NCBI GenBank assembly: GCA_012934845.2
Contig: WNNJ02002504.1
Coordinates: forward strand, 36,290 to 100,289
Length of the DNA: 64,000 nt
Direction: 5' to 3'
Origin: Pomphorhynchus laevis
Taxonomy: Eukaryota; Acanthocephala; Palaeacanthocephala; Echinorhynchida; Pomphorhynchidae
Shown here: positions 50,601 to 60,000 of the stretch, in pieces
Position numbering within the stretch: position 1 is the stretch's first letter
Layout of the letters: every line of letters starts with the position of its first letter
Notes under the pieces: model-generated
What the model saw: only the letters and a program-made list of their open reading frames with translations
Databases searched by the model: none
What the model was told of the DNA's origin: nothing
Made by a program: the position numbers and the translations under genes

Positions 50601-52397
50601 ATTCACAATGTCACACAGGCAACTGAAACGACCAGTGTGTACCTCATTCTACTGATGAGTGTTGCCGGGTACTCATCATTTCGATGCTTAAGTGATCGTC
50701 TAGAAGTGACATGGTGACTGAAAATCGTGAATCAAACTTCAGTCTATTAAGCAACACCAGTATATATAATACCGATATAGGTATGTTAGAAGTGGTTTAT
50801 TGAGAATATTTAGTAATTAAATAATTTAATAATTGGTATTCAATTATATATATTGAATACCAATTCACAAATTTGATGGAATACTTTCAAGAAAACTAAA
50901 GATATATATAAAACTAAATGTATACATTTATATATAAATATATATTTATATATTTAGATTATACATATATATATTTATATCTAACTAAAGGTATATACAT
51001 GTAAACTAATTAAATATTGAAAGAATATAATGATTTTTAAATCAAAATTTAAATATTAGTCAATGATCCAGTTTGATGATGTTTTGACAATAAACAAAAT
51101 TGGACAATTATCAAATTTTAAATAGTTGATATTGATCCATGAATGATAAAAAATTATTGCAGCTGGATCAAAGAAAAGAGGAAATTTTTATTGATATTTC
51201 GAGAACCTCTGTTTGCATCTTCCGAAAAATGCATCTTCAGAAAGTAATTTTCTGAAGATGCTAACAGAAGTTAGCGAAATATCAAAAATAATTTCTTCTT
51301 TTCATTGATCCAGCTCCAATAATTCTGTATTAATAATGATAATTATCTTAATTATATAATGCTTAACAAACTTTTGATTAAAAATGAACGATTGTTCAGT
51401 ATTCTAACAAAAGGTGCAACTTCTTTAGAAATATAACAATAAGGAAAATATTTATATTCTGCAAGTTGGTTCAATACTATTTATACGCCAACTGTTGTAC
51501 ACTACATTTTACAATTTGTGGAATGTTCACTATCTACTTCAATACATCCACAGAATAAAAGTTGATCGAAATTTGAACGCACATGTATATCGAAGTAAAT
51601 ATGTTTGTATTTGCAAATATGATAAAAAAAATTGATCTTTGTGCCAAATTAAAATCTACATAAATTATAAAAAACATAAATTAAAATTAATTTATCAAAT
51701 GAATAATATTTTTTTAAAATTAATAAATAAAATACTAATCACTTACATCTTGCCATTGTCCATTGATGATGTGCGTTCGTAAAACATTGGCTTCGGGTGT
51801 CTCGAAAGTAATATTAGTTTCTTTGATTAACGCCTCTACAGATTTGCTATGAACAATTATTTAAAAATAGCATTAATAACTCAATTGCAAGATACAAATA
51901 TCGTGAGCTCATTCACTAGTATAATTCTATTCACTTGAAGTTTACAAAACTTTAATTTATATTATAATTTAATATTATTAATTATATTTCAATTATAAAC
52001 CAAATTAAGAGAAAATTATAGTTGGTACTAAATTTAATTCATGTCAAATAACTAACACTGTCATTTGTTGACTAGCAGATGTCAGCCGGGAAATTCAAAT
52101 CAATAGTATGCGACTACGAGCACACTTTATTTTGATATTTTGATTTGCAAACGATATAAATTGATAGCTACCTTAAGCCAAGATCGCTAAGGTGTTGTCC
52201 GATCAGCTGCAAAATCTGTCTTTGTAAATTAGATACACTTTTAGTAGAAATTTGGCTGTCTTGTTGTAATTTATCAGCCAACTGTGTTGCAGATAAAACA
52301 GGCATGTCAACTTTTGAGCGTTTGGTTGGAGGTGGACTCTCACCACAATCTCCTAAACGAGATCGAGATGCCAGGATGTCTTCGTAGGTCAAATGAT
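38309..52397 (-). CDS. WDR26: WDR26/GID7-like WD40 protein, spliced gene (overall span)
   Basis: WDR26 is a subunit of the CTLH/GID E3 ubiquitin-ligase complex; the LisH-CTLH part mediates assembly and the WD40 propeller binds partners or substrates. Eleven exons were read: 52397-52172, 51846-51747, 50189-50121, 50019-49880, 47757-47571, 46427-46289, 45174-45034, 43091-42972, 40814 to about 40682, about 40612-40549, and 38686-38309. They give LisH, CTLH and a propeller ending in GIHLWDLQ, HSSFGGD, SGSEHGTLSIWR, GHSSTVNCVAWNP and a TGA stop, closely parallel to the human protein. The first coding exon (upstream of 52397) and one exon between 49880 and 47757 were not found. Roughly 565 residues are visible. 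Confidence 0.94.
39656..40172. repeat. fold-back element in WDR26 intron
   Basis: Inverted arms at 39741-39790 and 40104-40153 (about 50 bp, a few mismatches, containing GACGAGCTGATGGTAGCCGG) enclose direct copies of ACTGTGCTCCGGGAGCTAAT (39664 and 40022). A perfect 20-bp hairpin lies at 40041-40060 and 40066-40085. The core AGTGCTGCCGG next to CTACTGATGA is shared with the repeat at 50525-50715. No ORF was found, so it is a non-autonomous element of unknown class. Confidence 0.8.
40549..40612 (-). CDS. WDR26: WDR26 short exon
   Basis: It encodes ENGIITFVVNRLEDSLLINV and ends MGQ at a GTAATA donor, matching the [22 protein letters not shown] strand of the propeller. The acceptor is ambiguous: after TTAACAG at 40621 or after ATTAACAG at 40613. 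The second keeps the frame with the preceding exon if that ends at 40682. Confidence 0.85.
40682..40814 (-). CDS. WDR26: WDR26 exon: WEGVRV block
   Basis: It encodes TDHTEEWEGVRVQCLHVLS, then LVADNLKRIREFRFDTMK. WEGVRVQCL is diagnostic for WDR26. The acceptor is TTTTAG. The donor is either GTTCAG at 40681 or GTGTAC at 40673. Confidence 0.9.
42972..43091 (-). CDS. WDR26: WDR26 WD40 exon
   Basis: The exon (120 nt) encodes NGELVTKFAKANDDRMTTGG and then SKRFVVGGITGKFFCH, parallel to [38 protein letters not shown]. The acceptor is TTTTTAG and the donor GTAAGT. Confidence 0.92.
44028..44540 (-). CDS. nested single-exon ORF, hydrophobic N-terminus, unknown function
   Basis: An uninterrupted ATG-started frame of 170 codons lies wholly inside the WDR26 intron between 45034 and 43091, on the same strand. 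Residues 12-45 are very hydrophobic with cysteines (LSIMAIVMC, then CFIVLIIMMTC), suggesting a signal anchor or signal peptide. The remaining 120 residues are charged and probably helical (QLLNKIDDKFAKGC, IDKYNELKQIVDSLYVKLSE). No splice sites are needed and no family was recognised. The length is notable for such A+T-rich DNA, so a real intronless gene, a retrocopy or an alternative WDR26 exon are all possible. Chance cannot be fully excluded. Confidence 0.6.
   Translation of the reverse strand: MRLFGAKLRLPLTLSIMAIVMCRFKHHCFIVLIIMMTCSLRICLCKIDELQDYHYQPNEVVELLDDQNLMHSVIESKQLLNKIDDKFAKGCSDDLLNECIVKQNTQIDKYNELKQIVDSLYVKLSEINRLLAKSKRVHLHQVKLWKDLLGKSDRDKLGSDFVRFKGLVNE
45034..45174 (-). CDS. WDR26: WDR26 WD40 exon
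   Basis: The exon (141 nt) encodes DTHKLEMFNRYSSNGVGIAS then VSWSPDDSMILCTGAETCRE and AFVWKVN. It matches the repeat [31 protein letters not shown]. The acceptor is GCTTAG and the donor GTAAGT. Confidence 0.93.
46289..46427 (-). CDS. WDR26: WDR26 WD40 exon: first blade
   Basis: The exon (139 nt) encodes DSHKDEVWFCIFSHSGTMLC followed by SASKDGQVITWNV. H.DEVWFCKFS..GT.LA..SKD..VI.W is the first propeller blade of WDR26. The acceptor is TTATAG and the donor GTGCGT. Confidence 0.94.
47092..47115. repeat. 24-bp perfect palindrome
   Basis: AATTCGATATA and its mirror half form a perfect 24-bp palindrome in a WDR26 intron. It is A+T-rich, so it may be incidental. Confidence 0.7.
47571..47757 (-). 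CDS. WDR26: WDR26 exon: CTLH-WD40 linker
   Basis: The exon (187 nt) encodes YFPADVMLPPCRLHTLIGQA, then YQNRNCIFHMKDW and SLLADHNCDR. It aligns with [32 protein letters not shown]..., the segment between the CTLH-CRA region and the propeller. The acceptor is ATTTAG and the donor GTATAT. The 5' split codon does not match the end of the preceding exon found (49880), which implies a missing exon. Confidence 0.92.
48004..48886. repeat. composite fold-back repeat with inverted ends
   Basis: The outer arms are inverted copies of each other: left 48045-48134, right 48774-48860, sharing CATGAACTATCAGGTATAGT and GATATTTCGCTAGTAACTAC. Inside is a second inverted pair containing CCATCCTGATCTGTATTT (from about 48026; inverted copy 48425-48460). 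There are also several CTGAAGA/GAAATATC motifs, including a nearly perfect head-to-head pair at 48735-48807. No ORF was found. It looks like nested Penelope-like terminal repeats. Confidence 0.75.
49880..50019 (-). CDS. WDR26: WDR26 exon: CTLH/CRA part
   Basis: The exon (140 nt) encodes MMIWFIMEEEVKELARHGN, then LEDAIARLRKLRSNEISG and DKIRELVW. It is equivalent to [32 protein letters not shown] of the CTLH domain. The acceptor is TATTTAG and the donor GTAAAT. Confidence 0.9.
50121..50189 (-). CDS. WDR26: WDR26 short exon: CTLH start
   Basis: The exon (69 nt) encodes AVESLSELRTFLLNPESADD and ends DMK, aligned with AENDLNELKPLV. The acceptor is TTCTAG and the donor GTATAT. Confidence 0.88.
50525..50715 (+). 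repeat. repeat related to the 39.7-40.2 kb fold-back
   Basis: CTACTGATGAGTGTTGCCGG and GCAACTGAAACGACC correspond to CTACTGATGAGTGCTGCCGG and GCAGCCGAAACGACT on the minus strand at 39770-39830. An open frame of 63 codons across it has no recognised content. Confidence 0.7.
50831..50865. repeat. perfect 14-bp hairpin
   Basis: AATTGGTATTCAAT and its exact reverse complement are separated by TATATAT, between WDR26 exons. Confidence 0.85.
51185..51320. repeat. fold-back repeat with hammerhead-like core
   Basis: CTGAAGATGCTAACAGAAG followed by TTAGCGAAATATC lies at 51252-51284, with a degraded inverted copy at 51193-51240. The flanking CAGCTGGATCAAAG and its inverted match TTGATCCAGCTCC tie it to the units at 22.3 and 48.3 kb. 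Confidence 0.7.
51747..51846 (-). CDS. WDR26: WDR26 exon: LisH end to CTLH
   Basis: The exon (100 nt) encodes SVEALIKETNITFETPEANV followed by LRTHIINGQWQD. It matches [34 protein letters not shown]. The acceptor is TCATAG and the donor GTAAGT; the split AGC codon joins it in frame to the LisH exon. Confidence 0.92.
52172..52397 (-). CDS. WDR26: WDR26 exon: N-terminal tail and LisH
   Basis: The exon (226 nt) begins after TTTTTTTAG with HLTYEDILASRSRLGDCG, then a PPPTKRSKVD basic stretch, and continues to QRQILQLIGQHLSDLGL. The latter is the LisH dimerisation helix (RLIGQHLNGLGL in human). Because it opens at an acceptor, a first coding exon with the start codon must lie upstream; it was not found. 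Confidence 0.92.
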
Positions 52398-53100
52398 CTA
52401 AAAAAACGAGAAATTGTAAGAATAAAAGCTAATTGAAATATATATGAAATCGATTAAGTATTCTGCGTAGATGGGGTGATCTGTGTATAGATATATCTAT
52501 AGGAATAATTTATAAATTATTAAAGTTATTTATTATGTAGGAATAATGTAGGAATATTATAGAGGCAAATAAATTTTTAATAGATAAGATCTATAAAATA
52601 TTCCATTATGTATTTTTATAATAATATTTTATAATTAAAGAAATATTTGAAAATAATCTTCACTAACAAGTCGAAATGCAATCCTCTTTTTAAACAAAGT
52701 ATTTGCAAATTGCGACTAAAACTGCAAAAGAATTCTGTAAATTACTCTTTTTTCTTTAGAAATATTAAAGCAACTTTTAAGAGATAATAAGCTAAAAGAT
52801 CTTTATGTTCTTTAGAAATATGTTCTTTGTTGTTCTTAAGAAATCATTATGATCTTTATAATGATCATAGAATAAAAGAGTTAAAAGATCTTAATGTAAA
52901 TATAAGAAGTTCTTCTAAAGATATCATTTGTTCAATAAATCAAAGATTAATTAACGAATATGATATGTTGAGTTGTATAATAGACAGTTATTGTATACAA
53001 AATATTATAATCGGACAATAAACGTTAATAATAGCAATAAAAATATACACAGATAAATAATAAAATTCATTTGTAAATGTACAGATAACAAGTTATATAT
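52398..53100. other. upstream flank of WDR26 LisH exon
   Basis: Probably first intron or promoter side. No start exon, CpG-rich stretch or transposon was recognised. Confidence 0.4.
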
Positions 53101-53325
53101 AAAAACTTTTAAATATAGTTAGGCTTCTAGGGTTGATTGCTAAAAATGGATAAACAAGAAGAGATTGCTAGTCGCTTAACCTTGTTAGGAAAATATATGT
53201 TTATATTAAGAAAAAGTAAATATTGATATTGATATTAATATTAAACAATATTAATTTAATATTGTTTAATTTAAGTTTTGAAACAAAACTTAAAATTGTT
53301 ATGTTAAACAATTCAGTTAAGTTTA

Positions 53326-53480
53326 GAAACAATTATTACAAGTCACTGTTCTATAATGGATAAAAAGGGTATAAAGGTTGAATTAGATATATAGCTATAC
53401 CTGATTATATTGGAATCCAAAATTACATAGAAATCTAATAAAACCTAGGTTCATATGTAATGCGTTTAAATGTACATTAA
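53326..53480 (+). repeat. internal direct repeat of the RT, upstream copy
   Basis: This matches 53885-54042 over about 155 bp (from GAAACAATTATTACAAGTCA to AAATGTACATTAA) with small differences. The copies are 559 bp apart, so part of the RT fingers region occurs twice. Confidence 0.92.
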
Positions 53481-53884
53481 GAAAGCTGATATCAAAAGGT
53501 TATAAACATAGATTAAATAATAACAACGACAAAAATAAAATTTACAATTCGTTATATAATAACTTAAATGATTACTTTAGTAAGCTGATTAACAGTGAAA
53601 GCTCGAATATATCTAAGATAAACATTTAGAAAGATTATATATTTGATAAAATTAAAAATAAAATGAAAATAACAAACAATTATAAAAGGAAATATAAAAT
53701 TAATAAAGATATGCATAAAGAACTTACTAAATTAAAGGATAACTATATAATAACAACTATTGATTAAGCTAGTAATAACTTTGTCTTCATATGCAAAAAG
53801 CTTTATTATGATATACTAATGAAAGAGGTTAATTCTAATGATTTAAATGTAAATCCAACATATGAACGTAGTGAGTTGAGTTTT

Positions 53885-54042
53885 GAAACAATTATTACAA
53901 GTCACTGTTCTATAATGGATAAAAAGGGTATAAAGGTTGAATTAGATAATAAAACTATACCTATATTATATTGGAATCCAAAATTACATAAAAATCCAAT
54001 AAAACCTTAGGTTCATATGTAGTGCGTTTAAATGTACATTAA
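53885..54042 (+). repeat. internal direct repeat of the RT, downstream copy
   Basis: Second copy of the 155-bp segment. This one is in the expected place relative to the RT palm region. Confidence 0.92.
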
Positions 54043-55389
54043 AACCACTTTCTGTCTATATGAATAAAATACTTAAAGTAATTAAAGCACACTTTAAAAA
54101 ATATTGCAAGATAATCGAAATTAATACTGGTATAAAACACTATTTCAGTATTAATTCCACAAAAGAATTTTTAGAACAGACAAAAGGAATTAATTTTTAA
54201 AATATAAATACATACGATTTTAGTACGCTTTATACAAATCTAGATTTAGTAGATATTAAATAAGCGTTAGTAAAATTAATTAATCTTATATTCGGATATA
54301 TATATATAAATAACTATAACGCCTATCTAACAAAAATTAAACCATAAATAAATGGATAAAATTAAAATTAATAGAATCCTTAAATATTTTGATAAATCAA
54401 AATTAGTTACAAAGTAGGGACATCTATATTTAGACCAGTAAAAGGTGTTCCAATGGGTGGTAATAGTAGCCCAATTATAGCTGACTTGTTTTTAAGCTTT
54501 ATAGAATATGAATTTGTTCATAACTGTGTAAAAGCTAAATTTAAAATTTATAAATATATGAAAGATATGTTTCGATATATTGATGATATATGTGTATTTA
54601 ACTTTTACAATTTTTATATAATAAGTTAACACATTTATCCAGAAAGCCTTATTCTTAACAAAACCAATATTAATGATAAAGAAGGTGTATATCTAGATAT
54701 GAACATTAAATTAACATTAACTAAAACTACTATTAATTTATATCGTAAAGATGACATATTTAAATTTACAAGAAACATATTTTTGCATGAGCATTCATGC
54801 ATACCATATAATATAAAATATAATACATTAAATAATGAAATTTTAAGAATTGCAACAATATGTAAGGATATTGGATGTCTTCAAAATCATTTAAATAATT
54901 TAATAGATACATATTTTAAACTAGGCTACTATAAAAATAGCATCAAGCAGAAAATAGTAAAATATATAAATCAACACAATAATATAAAGAATAAATTTAA
55001 ACTCTTAAGTGGCAAATTTATATGGATGGATAATAAATAATATACTTTATATTTGAATAAGATACTAGATAGTTTTATCAGAGGAAATACATCATTAGCA
55101 TATATTTGGCCCCTCTGCTATGTTTGGTGGAGGAACAGGGGCCGAAACCTGATAACACAGCAGTTCCTTTTGATGATCTCTAATCCTTATTCTGATAATA
55201 GTTTAAAAAATTGATATTAAAATTTGATAAACTTTTTGTAACGACAAGTTTAGATTAAAATTACGATCCTTATTCTGATACATAGTTTAATATCTATTAG
55301 TCAATTCATAAAAATTGATTTTTATTTTTAATTTCAGTTTATAATTCATCTTGATATAAATTATATAAATCTTATAACAATTATTTATT

Positions 55390-55470
55390 ATTTATATAAG
55401 ATGCTAACTTCAGATGATAACTTCTGTTAGCATCTGAAGATGCTAACAGAAGTTAGCGAAATATCTCAAA
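55390..55470 (+). repeat. hammerhead-core repeat
   Basis: GCTAACTTCAGATGATAAC and AACTTCTGTTAGCATC form an inverted prelude to CTGAAGATGCTAACAGAAG, TTAGC and GAAATATC at 55434-55466, the same motif as at 51252. Confidence 0.7.
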
Positions 55471-56850
55471 TAATTTCCTCTTTTCTTTGATCCAATTAAT
55501 AATTATTAATTATTATAAGTTAATTTTTTATTATTTAACTATTTAACTTTTATTTTGTATTATTTTTAATTAGCAATATAAAATACGTAGACTCAGTTAG
55601 CTTATTTAATTAATTGAATATTGAATTAAATTATTGAAGTTATTTATTATTATATATTATTATATAAATCATTCAAAAAATGTAGGAACATTATAGATAA
55701 GAAAATAATGGGCAAATTAGTTTTTAATAGATGAAAACTATAAGATATTCAATTATGTATTTTTATAATAATATTTTATAATAAAGGAAATATTTGAAAA
55801 TAATCTTTATTAAAAAATTCCAAATGTAATTCCCTTTTTAAAAGAATTGTATTGATGTATATATTGAATATAATGAATTATATATAATGAATTATATTAA
55901 TGAATTATATTAATGTTTTAAGCACTTAAACAAATATATAGTTGTATACAATGAATGCATGAATGGTAGTATTAATGTGAACAGATTGCATTTGAATTGT
56001 TTTGTGTAGAGATAAAATATGTGTATTATTTTTTCGGATAATAGTATTTTAGAATTTTATCACTGCAGATAAATGATGTTACTCAATAAAGATACGTAAA
56101 TAAGATTTTGAGTGAGAACAATATAACTTGAAATATTCACTTGATTCAAGAAACAGAAAATAAAACTTTTGGAGTAGATAATAACTAACATAATTTGCTT
56201 AAAGAATTTAAAACACCATTACAAAATTAGCCTAATAAAACTGTGATCAATGTAGATATCTTCTTTAAGTTGATTACAAATAGATAAAACGAATTATAAA
56301 TATTTTAGATTCAATTATCGTTTTGTTCGGCGAACTCTAGTTACACTAATATATATAAGTTATATACACAAAAACGTATTTGTTATTAGACATTAATAAA
56401 TGTATAAATATTAATATCTAACATCTTATAATTTAAGATGCACAGTACTTAATTGCATCAACTTTAAGAAGTTAAAATATAAAAGATTTTTATATAATTA
56501 AGATCAACTTTAAATATCATAATAGATTCAAATAAATCTGTATTATCAATTGGATTGGTACATTAAAAAGTTTGGCGAATTGTGGCATATCAACAAAATG
56601 GTGTGACGCACGGAGCATCAAACTATTCAAGAAACTACAGCGAAAATAGGGAGAATACATATGTAATCATAATTGCTGAAGAAAAGGTAAGAAATCGAAA
56701 AAAAACACAACGGGGAACTAGCTCCTCTTAATAAACTTCAGAATTTAATTATTATCGCAATTACAATTCCTCTGGAAAATTAAAGTACTCTTTTCATAAA
56801 AGTAAAGTATTTAATTTAAGCAGAGAATTATATAACTCTGCTAGGACATA
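55471..56850. other. A+T-rich intergenic sequence
   Basis: No protein fragment or RNA gene was recognised. Confidence 0.5.
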
Positions 56851-56859
56851 CACAGGTTA

Positions 56860-59800
56860 TTACCGAATTGCCTTTTCATCCTGTGATCTTAAATGGGAAT
56901 ACTCCAGTTCTTCAAACAATACTTATTAAACTTTGGATATTTCTAACACAGACCAATTATGGAATCTGTCAAATTGTCTAATATAGTAACAAATCTCTCT
57001 TCTGATAATATTAAAAACTTGGAAAACTTATTCAACCTATCTAATTTTCGCTTAATAAATGTATGTAACAGCCAACCATAGCTATTGATTTTGCCAACAC
57101 CTCGGAAGAAAATGTAAGATTACTAGCTTTGTCGGCCGATAACCCTTTGGGGCGAACATGAAATGTTCGTTTGTTTCGACTGATGGTCTAACCTACTAGT
57201 ATTGTCAGAAATGTAACGGTTGGGGGCAGATGACCTTCAACTGCACGTCCTCTAATAAGAGCGGGACATGCTGCCTGAATAATCATTAAGTAAGGCCTTG
57301 TCAAAAACCAATATCTTTTCCCGATTTGTGGTAAAGACTACCCAGGTTGGTCAAAGTGTAAAGCCTTCAAAGCTTATCGAAACAGACACTTGACTAAAAA
57401 CTCATCCCCCTCATTACTAAGACTGCACATATTACGAATCACCCTCTATTCCAGTTGAATAAAATCATCAAGTTCATTGAATAAAAACACGCTGAAAACA
57501 TAACTAAGATGGATACGATGATTGCATCTTTGTTTGGTAGCTTTATCATTTCTACAAACATTTTCTATCCACGGAAATGTCCCAAACAACTCAAATAAAC
57601 GTAACGCATCGGAGGCTCCGCCTTTCATAAAACTTCAAAAGAAAAGCAAACATTGGGAGAAGAAAGTCATCTTATCGAGAGATGATGATAACTTACCCAC
57701 CAGCCTGACTAAAGAAAACACTGCGGGTGGGAAAAAGAAACTTGCGGTTGGTTCTGTTACTGGTAATGATAACCTTCCCACTGATTGACCAAAGTAGTAG
57801 GACTTCTCTTCCTACCCGTAAACAAACACAATGGGAAATAGTCAAGACCCGTTTTCAGTGAGCATCCCTCAGTGGAATTCGGGAGGTGCTTCCACTCTTC
57901 GTTTTGTATCAGGTCAAGATGCAGGTGTATTAGTCCTGTATGAGCCTAAATCGATCCAGTCACCCAGGGCATTACTCGAGTTATACCAATGTATATAACG
58001 GCCTATAATATACCGTATTTAACCTGACCCACTCTTATTTATCTAAGGTCCCGTAACCTTAGTCCAGAGCGCTTCGCGATCTTCCCTCTCAAAAAACCAC
58101 TCTTGTCCAACCCTGTATTGTTTAGCTATAAAAATTTGCAAGGCCGGTAATGCATTAGCATCTATATTCGACCAGGGGAGATTCACAAGAACCGTTACCT
58201 CCTAAATCGTATACTAGCCAGCGGCTATGGCATGATACTTCGCAGAGACAGAAATGATTATATTATACACAAAATTCCATCTCCTACTATCTCTTGTCGA
58301 CATTCTACTGCTTCGTGTAAAGTTACTGATTATGTGCTTCAGTATTGAGCAGTCTGTCCAGCAGCTGTCCAACTCGCATGACCTACTTCGTTGGCGGTTG
58401 AAGGAAGATATGCTGCTAAGGAGGTGTTATTTTGATTTGATCGAAGTGGCGTTCTTCCCAGCAGCTACTGGAAGCTTTCCTGTCGTAGGAATTGCGAGTT
58501 TAACCTGATTTAATTCTACCTATCTTCGCAAGCTATCAGAATCCTATCGACCAATAAATAGGTCGAAATTTTAATCTCACTCTGACAAAACTCAAGGTTC
58601 TTGGAAAATGTTATGCCTTCATAATCTGTTTGCTTCAGACAAGCTCTTTCGAAAGAATTTTGAAGTTCTAGATATATACTACAGCTGATCAGGGACAGGG
58701 CCATCATTGGTCGTCTTGGTTTCTTTAAGTCTTTTTGTTGGAAGATATTCAAGAAGTTTTTCAGCCGGAATGAGAGGATATCAAGCTGAATTGAGAACAT
58801 GTATATTGATAAAGTTTTAAAATGAGTAACTATCCCATCACAGTTATTGGGACACACCCTCACCCCCAATCAATCCACACCTGTGGCGATTTCAGGAGTA
58901 GGGATCTTTCTGTTACAGGTATCCTCAACTTCTGGAGTCAGCTTCCAGGAACTTCCAAAAACCATACACCACTCTCCACTCGCGTCTGTCTGCTTTTGAA
59001 AGGTAGTCAGAGAATGAGGTCGCAATCACTTGTTGTTAGCCACCCCATCCGATATTGTTTGCGTTAAAAAATCCCATCATTAGTTCTAGAGATCTGTGGC
59101 CCATTTCGATGCAAAATTCCATCATCTCCATTGACGAAAAAGCGCTTTCGCGTAAAATTCGCCGCCATCTAAGTAGGCGTAATTTAATCCCACTAGGTTT
59201 TCATGGGTTTGTGAAAGGTCGCTCAGTCCATTCAGCTATCGGTAAAGTGCACCAGTTTTGTCAAGATATAAGTCATCAGTTCGCTGTAGCTCTCTTCTTG
59301 ACTTTTCTGCTGCATTCCACCACATCTCCATTCCTTTTGTTATCTATTCTCATCGGTCCTTCGGGTTGTCTTGGAGAATTGTTAACATGGTGAATATATT
59401 GCTGTATACTAAACAATTATTTTACAAAAATGATACTGACGCACGTCAGTTCTACCCAATTACAGGTGGGTCTCAAGGATCTTCATTTTTTTCAATCTTA
59501 TACCTTGCTGCTAAGATTGACTTTTTTAAACCCTTTCTACGCGATCAACATCGAATGGTATACGCTGATGATACCACATCCCTGTTTTCTAGACGCAGGT
59601 GCAAAGATGTAGTCTCGAACATCAGCCGTTTCTTTTTAAGACTGAAAGTTATGTATGCTGGGTTTACCATTACGGTTAGATTGATTGCCATATCAGACTT
59701 GAATAAACTCAAGAGTGTCCTGAAGAGAGCTAGATGATCCCTATAAGGGGCCCGACTACTGTTATCAAGAGGGATTGCTCAGGTACGTCATGGGCGTACT

Positions 59801-60000
59801 GGGGAATATCGGGAATAGTCTTCTTTTCTAGAGGACGTTTCCCAAAGCAAATACAAAGATTTCTGAAGCTCCTCTTATAGAGACTGCCATTAATCGTGAG
59901 CCGAGATCAGACCCTCTGGGGTGTGAAAAACCCTTAATGGTTTAATCGTAAAAATCGCGTTGATGTTTACAATTGGGATCTTATCTCACCTTATTGATAT
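56860..60000 (+). mobile_element. I/Jockey-type LINE, copy 3 (ORF1 + ORF2, decayed)
   Basis: The ORF1 part (about 57060-57790) carries gag-like zinc knuckles (CQKCNGWGQ...NC, then FPICGKDYPGWSKCKAF) and a lysine-rich tail. ORF2 opens near 57880 with the [12 protein letters not shown] endonuclease start. It continues through 58254-58869 to the RT at 59055-59737, which holds [32 protein letters not shown] and RMVYADDTTSLFSRR with an intact YADD. Large parts are lost or frameshifted. Its 3' end is less clear than in copies 1 and 2. It is on the plus strand, like the other two. Confidence 0.86.

Larger units (their letters stand above)
53130..55200 (+). mobile_element. Penelope-like reverse transcriptase, decayed, no endonuclease seen
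   Basis: Frames include FETIITSHCSIMDKKGIKV, then IPILYWNPKLHKNPIKP (RT fingers, 53880-54008). Next come PVKGVPMGGNSSPIIADLFL and FRYIDDICVF (RT palm with the YIDD catalytic pair, 54435-54600), and an open 113-codon C-terminal piece with YLDMNIKLTLTKT (54699-55040). YW.PKLHK and RYIDD are typical of Penelope-like RTs. Several stops interrupt the frame. No GIY-YIG motif follows; the ORF ends at 55040, and a 7-bp hairpin (GGCCCCT/AGGGGCC, 55108-55143) lies just downstream. A 155-bp piece is duplicated inside. Confidence 0.75.

Noticed and set aside
55108-55143. Hammerhead ribozyme at GGCCCCT...AGGGGCC-GAAACC
   Set aside because: A stem followed by GAAA is present, but no CTGANGA precedes the stem.
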